Assembly (NCBI GenBank): GCA_028717885.1
Contig: JAQUMX010000014.1
Location: 1 to 32,997 of the forward strand
Origin: Candidatus Omnitrophota bacterium
GTDB lineage: Bacteria; Omnitrophota; Gorgyraeia; Gygaellales; Profunditerraquicolaceae
Reading direction: 5' to 3'
Length of the DNA: 32,997 nucleotides
This document shows positions 1-8,548 of the stretch, in pieces. The translations under genes were made by a program, and so were the position numbers. A model generated the notes under the pieces. It had not been told where the DNA came from, did no database searches, and saw only the letters and a list, made by a program, of their open reading frames with translations. The first letter of the stretch is position 1. Every line of letters starts with the position of its first letter.

Positions 1-3000
1 GTAGTTGCAGCATCGGAAACTTTGCCTGCCTTTGCCTGCTCTTCGGCAATTGCCACTAAAGCTTCGGATTTTTGGCAATCGTCCAGAATGGTATCCGCAG
101 TGCCCAAAGCAATCTCAAACTGACCTGCTGCAGCCTGCGCCCGGGAAATAGCGATCAAGGCAGAATTTTTATTAAACGTTTTATCAATCTTCTTTGCGGT
201 TTCTATAGAATCGCCAATCAAACCTGCTTCTGCCTGCGCCTGGGCAATAGCCCTTAAAGGATCGGATTGAGAAGCTGACGGAAGAGCTAATGTGCTAAGT
301 AACGCCTTCTGAAACGTATCTGCTGCTTGAGTGGTCTGGCCTGCTTTTGCCTGGGCTTTGGCAATGGCTGCTAATGGGATAATTTTATCAAGATCAACAG
401 TAATGTGATTTACCGTCGCCAAGGCATCATCAATCAAACCTGCTTCTGCCTGCGCCTGGGCAATAGCCCTTAAAGGATCGGATTGAGAAGCTGACGGAAG
501 AGCTAATGTGCTAAGTAACGCCTTCTGAAACGTATCTGCTGCTTGAGTGGTCTGGCCTGCTTTTGCCTGGGCTTTGGCAATGGCTGCTAAAGCCATATTC
601 TTATGCGTACTAAAAGGGATTTTGTCTACACTCTGAAAAACGCTGGCAATCCAGCCTACTTCCGCTTGGATCTCTGCAATTGCAAGCATGGCAAATGACT
701 TATGGTCGAAGTCTCGAATATCTTCTGCTGTTCTGATAGCTTCCTCAAAAGTTTCCGTTGCCGCAGTAGTTAACCCGGCCTTAGCCTGGGCTTTTGCAAC
801 AGCCACTAAAGCAGTAACTTTACTCCAGGGATCCACAATCCCGCGAGCATCTTCTAAAGCTTGCGCAAACAACTTTCCGGCTTTTTCCTGGGCTTTTTCG
901 CTGCTCTTTTTTTCTTGTGCCGTTAACACAGGCGGCTGTACCAAAAATTGATTGATCGCCACAGAATCCAACTCGCCCAAGCTTTCCGTCAAGCCCATAT
1001 CAACAATAATTACATTAGGCCTAACCTCTGTTACCTCGTAAGAAACATACACCTCTTCTGCAGTAATAATGTTTACTCTTTGTAAAAGTGACTTGAATTC
1101 TTTCTCTTCCTCCTGGCTTAATTGTCCTCTGCGGCTTGCCAATTCTACCAGGCGTGCCCCTAATTCTTCGCTTATTACTATACACCCTTCTTGTTTAATA
1201 AACGGCAGGCGTTCTTCTTGTGATAAATCAACCAAGTGCCTGATATCGAACTCTCTAACTGCCCGGGTACTATCTGCGGTAAAAGCAGCAACTAATACAG
1301 GCAAATGCCTGTTGCCCCCGACAGTTACTCCCGGAATAATCTGCGCGCCTAATTTCCGGAAGCTTTCTGCGCCTTGCCATTGAAAGAGTTTTTCGTGCAG
1401 GAAGATTACCTTTGGTTTATGCGCAACAGCCAGCCGAGAAAACGCCCGGCCATGCGGCAGGATAATATAGCCTTGTGCCTCTAGCCCCCGCAGGATCGGC
1501 GCTAAAAGTTCGCCTGCGCGTGCGCGTAAAGCAGTGACGATAAATTCGTTGTTAGGGTTCCCCTGGATCAAACCATCTAAACCGACGATAATCGTATTGA
1601 TATAATGCACCTTTTCAAGCGCAGAAAGCGTAGGGTGCTGGACGATCTTTTCTAAAAGATGCTCTATTGCAATTTGAAAGCGTGTTTTTCCGGAACCTCT
1701 TAAGTTCTGCTGTAAAACAATATTATCCCTGGCTTCTGTAACATCCATTAATGCAGCGCATTCTACTAATAGCCCGCCGCTTACCGTAGCGCCTTCAACA
1801 ATCTCATCTGATACGTCAACGGCAGTAATAACTTCTCCATTACGGCCGAATGAGATCCGGTGCGGCATATTGGGTCCGGTGCAGTGCACGACTTTTGTCT
1901 TAGTCAATTCTTCCTGCACTGCTTCGGGAGTCTCTAGCTGTGGAGTATCGCGATTACCTTCCTTCGGCACAAACATGCGCGCCAAAGTTTGTGCATTCAT
2001 TCCGCTGCCATTATCAACTACTGCGATGCTGAATTTTCCTATTGCTACTTGCACAAAACGGCCTTCGGATCCATGCGCAGAAGACGTGGGTTCTCCTGCC
2101 GGGACTATCACTGCCATATCCTCAAATCCATTTATTGCTTGTGCTTCCTGGCCTGCTTGTTGAGTAAATATATCTACCTCTGTAACAAAAGGGTAGCGCT
2201 CTCGAATTTTATTGATCAGTGTCTCCTGGGAAACCGGATGAGCCTTATCCGCATCTTGATCTAAAGCAGGGATAGGATCGACCGTAGCAACCGTAAGGAC
2301 TGTGCCTGTTTCAAGATCGCGCCCGGCATGCTTCCGGGCAATTGCCTGAAATTCTTCAAGCGGAACCTCCTGAATATTGATCCGCAGCCTGTTATCTTCT
2401 CCCCTAATAATCGTCAGCTGGTATGCTGGGCCATCGGTGGCGCGCGTAACAACCCTTACCTGATCTACGCCGTTAGGCTGCAGCCAGTACAAAATCTGTT
2501 TTATGCCTTTTCCGAACTGCCCGATATGAAAACCAAGTGCATCCAAGCTATTCGAGATTGCCTCCATGATTGACTGCAGCCGCGGCCCTTTATTTTGATA
2601 TTCGATTTCTATTTCCAGGCGAGGATCAGTGTAAGTCCCTTGATTAATCAAATCTATGACTTCAGGAGGATAATTACTTTCGATCAATCTCTGATATATC
2701 TGCGCGACAGCTTCCTCGCCAGATAGATTGCGCGGCAAATCTAAACTTGCCAAAACATCGTGCAATAACTGCCCCTTAAGAAGGCCACGCGCTATTTTCA
2801 TTTGCGCTGCGATAAAATGTTCCAGATCGACAAACCTATCTTTATTAACACTGGGCCGCTTTTTAACAGGCTCTATTTTCGGCCTAAATTGCTTTCTAAA
2901 CCATTCTCTAAAATCACGCAGAATGCGTCTGGGGTCAAATCTTGCTTCTTCATTTACGGCGTCGCCGCCCTCCATCGCCCTGTCTACAGCTATGCCTTGA

Positions 3001-5612
3001 TGTGCTTTCTGGCGTTGTTTGTCTTGGGGCCGGGTAAAGCCTTGAGAGTCTTTGAAGAGGCCTTCGATAAGCATGGGGATCTCTTCTGCGGAGATACCTT
3101 TTCTTTCGCACCAGATAGCCATGCCTTCATGGAAGAGTAGGTTGAGCTTAGTGTCTTTTCCTTCGCTTAGGGATTGAGGGGTAGTTTCATCTGAGAGAGC
3201 TTCCCAGTAGGAGTCTACTACTAATACCTGTTCTCCCTGGCGGACGGCTGATTGGCTGGGAGCTAAAGTATCCATCTCTGCCTGGGAAATGAGCTTGATT
3301 TGCGGTAGATGGAAGTCTGGGCCAAAGAAGCCTTCGGGATGTTCTGGAGTGCGTTCATTAATGATCCTGCCAGCTTCTGCAGGAGTAGGTACTTCTCTAC
3401 CAGAATACTCCCAGAGAGAATCGAAGGCAGAGGTGTCGATTGTGGAAATACCACCTTGGAAGCCAGCATCAAAAGAAGGTTCTTGTTGAAGGCCTGCCTT
3501 ACCTACTTCTTGAAGAAAAACAAAAGTTCCTGGCTGCTCAGGTTCTTCTAATGCGCTGCTGGGATTTCTGGCAACGGCATCAGAGGCAATTGGCAGCCTA
3601 GCACCATGCAATATTATTACCCTCTTAGGTTTTCTGCCTAGCATCGCGCCTACAGCCGCTCCAACCCTGGATTGTTTTAATGTTTTACTTAAATACTGCT
3701 GGATCGCTGCTTGCCAATCAGGGATATTTAAGTTTAAACGCGCAGCATCGCGGGCAGGATAAGAACGACTTGTAGCGGTTTCATCCTCGCTGCCAGATAA
3801 TTGAATCTCCGCCTTAACCGGGATTATTTTATTCTTTAGGTTCTGCGGGACATTGCCTCTTATAAACTCAAATAAGTGCACTGGCACAAATATCGCCTCA
3901 ACCAATTCAGCGCTTAGCTTCTGAAACGTATACATGGTCCCGGGCTGGCGCCGGCCTTCCAATTTTTCGAAGGAATCGTGGTCCGTTGATAATAAAATGA
4001 TTGCACCGCTACGCATCCTTTCTTCCAACTCAGGCTTGTCGGCTTCTTCCTCCAACAAGCTACCAGAACTTCTTTCCCCGATTATTTCGATAGGATTGTT
4101 ACCCGCTCCAGCCCCACTCAAAAGCTCCCAAATACAATTCTGAAAATAATCTTGATATAATCTTGCGCGTTCTGCAGCAGGCATGTCAGCAGGAATACGA
4201 TAACGAGATCGCCAGGCATTTTCATCCATGATCTCTATCGCAGTCGCAAAGACCTCGCCTGCGTCTTTATTCGCTCCCGTTAATAGGTCTAACCCTTCTT
4301 CCTTAGCCTTGTTACTGCCAACTAAGCCATTTTGCAGGATGGAATTTATAATCCTAACGCCTTCTGACCGCGCTCCATTTTCTCCTATTTGAGAAGTGCC
4401 TTTTTCTGGCGTAGATGATTGGCCCAATTGTTCCGATGCATACTGATCAACAGTTAAGCTCACATCGGTAATTGAATCCCCCAGAGCTGCGCGTATCCCC
4501 ACTAGATATCCGGTAGATTCAACTATGGCCGGTACGGGATTATTCACGCTGCCCTGCACATAAATCGTGCCTGCCCCAATGTCGCCTAAAGCAACACCGC
4601 CGGAAAAATAGCTTCTGATGGAACGGCCAAAAAGAGTATTGACCGGTTCTTTAATATTGTATTCGCCGTTTTTGAAGGATTGCTGATACGCATTAAAATA
4701 GGTGGTTTTATACCATGCCTCCTGCGAAGTCAGGCCCGTCAGATTTTCCTGGTCAATTAAGGCAGCATAAGCAGGATTTTTCTGTGTACATTTATCCTTA
4801 AACCACTGAGCGAGAATTAACGAATAATAAACCTGGCGCAAAGGCGCATAGCGCTTGGAATTATTGATCTCTTTAGTAATCTTGGGAATAATGAATTCGC
4901 GGATTAATTGCGAGGAATATTCGTTTAGCTCCTTCAGCCGTTGATCGTCAAAGTTGTACACTGCGGAATCTTTCAGATAGTCCTGCTCCAGCATTACCTT
5001 TAAGGTAGCCTTGTAAACATAGGCACTGCCGGGAGTTTCGCGAACAATGACCTCATCCGGCACAATCCAAGGCCGGGTCAAAGTCGGTATAGTAACATCG
5101 CTTGAGCCGAACAGCTCGGATGCTTTCTTGTAAAGCTTATCCCAATACTCTTTTCCTTCGGGGGTTTGAGGAGAAGTAAAACGAGCGGTATCCTTCTTTA
5201 ACTGCAGGTCTGCCTCTAATAAAATTTTTCCTATATCGGTTTGTCCTAATTTGTCATCGATAATGCTGTCTGCGGAATCCGGCCTAAGGTTAACCCAAAA
5301 AGAACTGTTCGGCAGCGTGACACCGATTAAAAAATATTTTAAAAGCGTAGAACTGGATTCTTTTAAGAAGCCTGCGCCTAATTCCTGATTGTCGCCTTTA
5401 TCTAAAAGTAATTGAAAATTATTTTCCCCGGGATTAAAGGCAAGGTATCTTAAATGCAGCGGCCGGAATTTATCCGCAACAATAGTGCTGCGCAATTGCG
5501 CCAAATATCCGGAAACATTCAGTTGGCCGGCAACTTGCGCGAAACCGCTTTGCTCAAAAGCAAGAAAAAAGCAAAGCAATAAGGATAATATTCTTACGAC
5601 TCTCCGTGGCAT
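1..5612 (-). CDS. Giant exported multidomain protein, C-terminus truncated by window edge: predicted signal peptide, unknown N-terminal region, GHKL-ATPase-like region (about 1850-2640), C-terminal TPR-like alpha repeats (about 3-930)
   Basis: Manual translation from ATG at 5612 (MPRRVVRILSLLLCFFLAFEQSGFAQVAGQLNVSGYL...) stays open for about 1870 codons with no stop seen. Motifs EAISNSLDA, GQFGKGIKQ, DNGSGM and repeated ALxAIAxAQAKAG units. Missing from ORF track because its stop is outside the window. Confidence 0.85.
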   Translation of the reverse strand, partial: MPRRVVRILSLLLCFFLAFEQSGFAQVAGQLNVSGYLAQLRSTIVADKFRPLHLRYLAFNPGENNFQLLLDKGDNQELGAGFLKESSSTLLKYFLIGVTLPNSSFWVNLRPDSADSIIDDKLGQTDIGKILLEADLQLKKDTARFTSPQTPEGKEYWDKLYKKASELFGSSDVTIPTLTRPWIVPDEVIVRETPGSAYVYKATLKVMLEQDYLKDSAVYNFDDQRLKELNEYSSQLIREFIIPKITKEINNSKRYAPLRQVYYSLILAQWFKDKCTQKNPAYAALIDQENLTGLTSQEAWYKTTYFNAYQQSFKNGEYNIKEPVNTLFGRSIRSYFSGGVALGDIGAGTIYVQGSVNNPVPAIVESTGYLVGIRAALGDSITDVSLTVDQYASEQLGQSSTPEKGTSQIGENGARSEGVRIINSILQNGLVGSNKAKEEGLDLLTGANKDAGEVFATAIEIMDENAWRSRYRIPADMPAAERARLYQDYFQNCIWELLSGAGAGNNPIEIIGERSSGSLLEEEADKPELEERMRSGAIILLSTDHDSFEKLEGRRQPGTMYTFQKLSAELVEAIFVPVHLFEFIRGNVPQNLKNKIIPVKAEIQLSGSEDETATSRSYPARDAARLNLNIPDWQAAIQQYLSKTLKQSRVGAAVGAMLGRKPKRVIILHGARLPIASDAVARNPSSALEEPEQPGTFVFLQEVGKAGLQQEPSFDAGFQGGISTIDTSAFDSLWEYSGREVPTPAEAGRIINERTPEHPEGFFGPDFHLPQIKLISQAEMDTLAPSQSAVRQGEQVLVVDSYWEALSDETTPQSLSEGKDTKLNLLFHEGMAIWCERKGISAEEIPMLIEGLFKDSQGFTRPQDKQRQKAHQGIAVDRAMEGGDAVNEEARFDPRRILRDFREWFRKQFRPKIEPVKKRPSVNKDRFVDLEHFIAAQMKIARGLLKGQLLHDVLASLDLPRNLSGEEAVAQIYQRLIESNYPPEVIDLINQGTYTDPRLEIEIEYQNKGPRLQSIMEAISNSLDALGFHIGQFGKGIKQILYWLQPNGVDQVRVVTRATDGPAYQLTIIRGEDNRLRINIQEVPLEEFQAIARKHAGRDLETGTVLTVATVDPIPALDQDADKAHPVSQETLINKIRERYPFVTEVDIFTQQAGQEAQAINGFEDMAVIVPAGEPTSSAHGSEGRFVQVAIGKFSIAVVDNGSGMNAQTLARMFVPKEGNRDTPQLETPEAVQEELTKTKVVHCTGPNMPHRISFGRNGEVITAVDVSDEIVEGATVSGGLLVECAALMDVTEARDNIVLQQNLRGSGKTRFQIAIEHLLEKIVQHPTLSALEKVHYINTIIVGLDGLIQGNPNNEFIVTALRARAGELLAPILRGLEAQGYIILPHGRAFSRLAVAHKPKVIFLHEKLFQWQGAESFRKLGAQIIPGVTVGGNRHLPVLVAAFTADSTRAVREFDIRHLVDLSQEERLPFIKQEGCIVISEELGARLVELASRRGQLSQEEEKEFKSLLQRVNIITAEEVYVSYEVTEVRPNVIIVDMGLTESLGELDSVAINQFLVQPPVLTAQEKKSSEKAQEKAGKLFAQALEDARGIVDPWSKVTALVAVAKAQAKAGLTTAATETFEEAIRTAEDIRDFDHKSFAMLAIAEIQAEVGWIASVFQSVDKIPFSTHKNMALAAIAKAQAKAGQTTQAADTFQKALLSTLALPSASQSDPLRAIAQAQAEAGLIDDALATVNHITVDLDKIIPLAAIAKAQAKAGQTTQAADTFQKALLSTLALPSASQSDPLRAIAQAQAEAGLIGDSIETAKKIDKTFNKNSALIAISRAQAAAGQFEIALGTADTILDDCQKSEALVAIAEEQAKAGKVSDAAT
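215..374. repeat. Copy 1 of a 160-bp perfect direct repeat inside the giant gene
   Basis: caatcaaacctgcttctgcc...gcaatggctgctaa is identical to 431-590, offset 216 bp. Confidence 0.95.
431..590. repeat. Copy 2 of the 160-bp perfect direct repeat
   Basis: Identical to 215-374; the 216-bp offset equals 72 codons, so frame is preserved. Confidence 0.95.
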
Positions 5613-5633
5613 TTTAGAGTTTTATTAGTTAGG

Positions 5634-5660
5634 TCCTCCTGCCCTGCGGGCTAAGGAGGA
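5634..5660. repeat. Hairpin in the 5' leader of the giant gene
   Basis: TCCTCCT-GCCC-tgc-GGGC-ta-AGGAGGA: 11-bp stem with a small bulge. Confidence 0.6.
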
Positions 5661-5884
5661 TGCCTCGCCCGAACTTTAAACAAGCGAGCCATTTATCAGC
5701 CAATTATGTTTAAAGTGTATATTATATATAGGTATAAACAAGAGTGTTAGGGGGGGGTTTGGAAAGCGGTTTCTAGGACTCGTCAAAATATAATTTTAGG
5801 CCAATACCGAACGAGCTACGCAACCTTTACCTTGACCTAGACTACAGATTGGACATTTTTAAAGCAAAAAATCCAGATTGGACA

Positions 5885-6538
5885 TTAAATTATAACCACA
5901 AACTCGCCTTTTGGAGGGGATTTCTTGAATTTTTCGATGATTTTTGCGGGCTTATCGCGGATTATTTCTTCGAATTTTTTGGTCAATTCTCTGCCTACGA
6001 CCACCTCAATATCGCCATACACGCTTGAGATATCTCCTAAAGTAGCAATAATTCTATGGCAGGATTCATAAAAAATCAGAGTATTTTTTTCTTTGGCAAA
6101 TTCCTTAAGGCGGTTACGCCTGGCAATAGTGCGGTTAGGAAGAAAGCCGGCAAAGAAAAATTCGTGCGTCGGTTTTCCGGATACAACCAATGCATTCACA
6201 AAAGCAGTCGGCCCAGGGATTACTGTAATGGAAATATTATTTTTTATTGCCAAGTTAATAATATGGAACCCGGGATCTAAAATCCCCGGGGTTCCCGCAT
6301 CAGAAACCAAGGCAACATCCTTGCCTTCTTTTAGCAAGCTCAACAGATACTCCCCTTTGCTCAGGCGGTTGTGCTGAAAATAACTTGTCGTAGGCTTTGA
6401 GATATTGTAATGGTCGAGTAGGATTTTGGTATGGCGGGTATCTTCGCAGGCAATAAGATCGACGGACTTTAGGACTTCGATAGCGCGAAAGGTGATATCT
6501 TTTAAATTTCCTATCGGTGTGGCAACGATATAAAGCAT
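5885..6538 (-). CDS. rsmI: 16S rRNA (cytidine(1402)-2'-O)-methyltransferase
   Basis: MLYIVATPIGNLKDITFRAIEVLKSVDLIACEDTRHT...; the ATG at 6538 overlaps the glmS stop by 1 nt (TAATG), so the tracked start at 6589 is probably too far upstream. Confidence 0.93.
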   Translation of the reverse strand: MLYIVATPIGNLKDITFRAIEVLKSVDLIACEDTRHTKILLDHYNISKPTTSYFQHNRLSKGEYLLSLLKEGKDVALVSDAGTPGILDPGFHIINLAIKNNISITVIPGPTAFVNALVVSGKPTHEFFFAGFLPNRTIARRNRLKEFAKEKNTLIFYESCHRIIATLGDISSVYGDIEVVVGRELTKKFEEIIRDKPAKIIEKFKKSPPKGEFVVII

Positions 6539-8376
6539 TATTCCACAGTCACTGATTTTGCCAGGTTGCGCGGCTGGTCTACATCGCATCCGCGTTTTAC
6601 CGCGATATGGTAGGCTAACAATTGTAACGGCAGCGCTACGACTAACGGCGAAAGAAATTCACTGGTTTTAGGAAGATAGATTACTTCAGAAGTCAACTCC
6701 TTGATTATTTTATCGCCGCAGCTGGCAATAGCAATAATCTTGCCTTTTCTGCTGCGGATCTCCTCGATATTAGAGATCATTTTTTCATAAATTTTCGAGG
6801 CTGGCGCAATACAAACCACTGCCCGGTATTCATCGATTAAAGCGATCGGCCCGTGTTTCATTTCTCCTGCAGCATAGCCTTCTGCGGGAATATAGGAAAT
6901 TTCTTTCAGCTTCAAAGCGCCTTCCAAAGCAGAAGGAAAATTAATATTCCTGCCCAAATATAAGAAAGAGCCTAAATGCGAGTGATTGCGCGCGATTTTA
7001 GCGATAATATGCTGGTCTTTTAAAATCGCCTCTTGCAGCTTCGGGATACGCTGTAATTCCTCAAGAAATTTATTGATTTTCTCTTTCGCAACAACATTGC
7101 GCAGCCTTGCCAGATAAAAAGCAAATAAATATAAGGCGATTAATTGCGCAGTATATGCTTTTGTGGAAGCAACGCCAATCTCCGGGCCGGCATGCGTATA
7201 GATTACGCCGTCGGATTCCCGGGTCAAGGTTGAGCCCAAGACATTACAAATCGATAAAACGCTGCAGCCGCGTTTTCTGGCTTCTCGGACTCCGGCCAAA
7301 GTGTCGGCAGTTTCTCCTGACTGGCTAATTGCAATTACTAAAGAATGTTTGTCTACAAAAAGATCGCGGTAGCGGAATTCGCTGGAGACGTCTACATTAA
7401 TCGGTAAGCCGCATAAAGCTTCGAGAATGTATTTTCCGACCAGGCCGGCGTGATAGGCCGTGCCACATGCAACGATAGAGATATTTTTAATACTCTTAAG
7501 TTTTGCTTCCGGAATATGCTGCTCTGAAAAGATAATCTTATTTATGCCTTTCGCGATCCTTAAATTCAAAAGGTCGGCAAGAATCCTGGGCTGCTCATTA
7601 ATTTCCTTGAGCATGAAATGTTTATACCCCTGCTTCTGGGTCTGGGCGATATCCCAGTTAATCCGGGTAATATTCTTGGTAATCGCCTTACCGTGCAAAT
7701 CGGTTATCCGGACATTATCTTTCGTTAAAACTGCTATTTCCCCTTCTTCTAAAAAGATTACGTCTTTGGTAGAATCCAAGACTGCCGGCACATCAGAAGC
7801 AATAAAGTTTTCTCCTTGCCCGACGCCTACGATCAATGGGCTGCCGGAACGGGCGCTGATTATCTTTTCCGGTTCACGCCGGGAGATTACGCCGATAGCA
7901 AATGACCCGCGCACCAACGCTAGGGTTTTGCGCACCGCTTCTTCCAGGCAGGCATGCCGAGAAAACTTCTCGATCAAATGCACCAGTACTTCCGTGTCGG
8001 TCTGGCTTTTAAAAATATGGCCTTCTTTGATCAAACTTGTTTTTAAGGGTTCGTAATTTTCGATGATCCCGTTATGCACCACGGCGATTTCTCCGTCGCA
8101 ATCATCGTGCGGATGGGCATTGACCTGATTAGGGGCGCCGTGTGTTGCCCAGCGTGTATGCGCAATTCCCAGAAATCCGGAGAGTGGTTTTTTAGAAATA
8201 ATTTTTTCCAGGGCGCTGATTTTTCCGGGAGTTTTACGGATGGAGATTTGTTGTTTGCGGGAGAGTAAAATTGCCATGCCGCTGGAATCATAACCGCGGT
8301 ATTCCAGCCGCTTTAAACCATTAAGCAGGATTTCCTGTGCCTGCCTATTACCAACGTAGCCAATTATGCCACACAT
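6538..8376 (-). CDS. glmS: Glutamine--fructose-6-phosphate aminotransferase (isomerizing)
   Basis: MCGIIGYVGNRQAQEILLNGLKRLEYRGYDSSG..., two SIS domains, C-terminal KSVTVE. Confidence 0.97.
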   Translation of the reverse strand: MCGIIGYVGNRQAQEILLNGLKRLEYRGYDSSGMAILLSRKQQISIRKTPGKISALEKIISKKPLSGFLGIAHTRWATHGAPNQVNAHPHDDCDGEIAVVHNGIIENYEPLKTSLIKEGHIFKSQTDTEVLVHLIEKFSRHACLEEAVRKTLALVRGSFAIGVISRREPEKIISARSGSPLIVGVGQGENFIASDVPAVLDSTKDVIFLEEGEIAVLTKDNVRITDLHGKAITKNITRINWDIAQTQKQGYKHFMLKEINEQPRILADLLNLRIAKGINKIIFSEQHIPEAKLKSIKNISIVACGTAYHAGLVGKYILEALCGLPINVDVSSEFRYRDLFVDKHSLVIAISQSGETADTLAGVREARKRGCSVLSICNVLGSTLTRESDGVIYTHAGPEIGVASTKAYTAQLIALYLFAFYLARLRNVVAKEKINKFLEELQRIPKLQEAILKDQHIIAKIARNHSHLGSFLYLGRNINFPSALEGALKLKEISYIPAEGYAAGEMKHGPIALIDEYRAVVCIAPASKIYEKMISNIEEIRSRKGKIIAIASCGDKIIKELTSEVIYLPKTSEFLSPLVVALPLQLLAYHIAVKRGCDVDQPRNLAKSVTVE

Positions 8377-8405
8377 CGAGCACCTTATTCTTTTATCTGG
8401 CGAAG

Positions 8406-8457
8406 TCCTCCGAGCCCCGCAAAAACCATTACTTATCTATTAAGGGGCGAAGGAGGA
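8406..8457. repeat. Intergenic inverted repeat (tcctccgagcccc / ggggcgaaggagga)
   Basis: Near-complementary arms around an AT-rich loop between glmS and tRNA-Glu. Confidence 0.55.
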
Positions 8458-8467
8458 AAATTTAAAA

Positions 8468-8542
8468 TGTCCCCAACCGGATTTGAACCGGTGTCGAGAG
8501 CTTGAAAAGCTCTTGTCCTAGACCAGGCTAGACGATGGGGAC
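8468..8542 (-). tRNA. tRNA-Glu(UUC)
   Basis: Cloverleaf on reverse strand: GTCCCCA/TGGGGAC acceptor, D arm GTCTAGCCTGGTCTAGGAC, anticodon loop ttTTCaa, T arm CCGGTTCAAATCCGG; no encoded CCA. Confidence 0.95.
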
Positions 8543-8548
8543 GGAAAT

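Noticed and set aside
215-590. Possible CRISPR or mobile-element repeat
   Set aside because: 160-bp repeats are in frame inside a protein repeat array; no spacer pattern or terminal inverted repeats.
3130-3170. FHEGMAIW in the giant protein as a HExxH metalloprotease site
   Set aside because: Only HExxA; second His missing, and no downstream third ligand identified.
72-4143. Plus-strand ORFs of 61-112 aa in the track across 72-4143
   Set aside because: All are antisense to the continuous giant minus-strand ORF, show no recognisable domains and look like shadow ORFs.
5845-5886. 13-bp direct repeat cagattggacatt at 5845 and 5874
   Set aside because: Too short and isolated to support an element; the second copy ends in the rsmI stop codon.
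7460-8056. 198-aa plus-strand ORF
   Set aside because: Antisense to glmS, which is unambiguous; low-complexity Ser/Ile-rich shadow translation.
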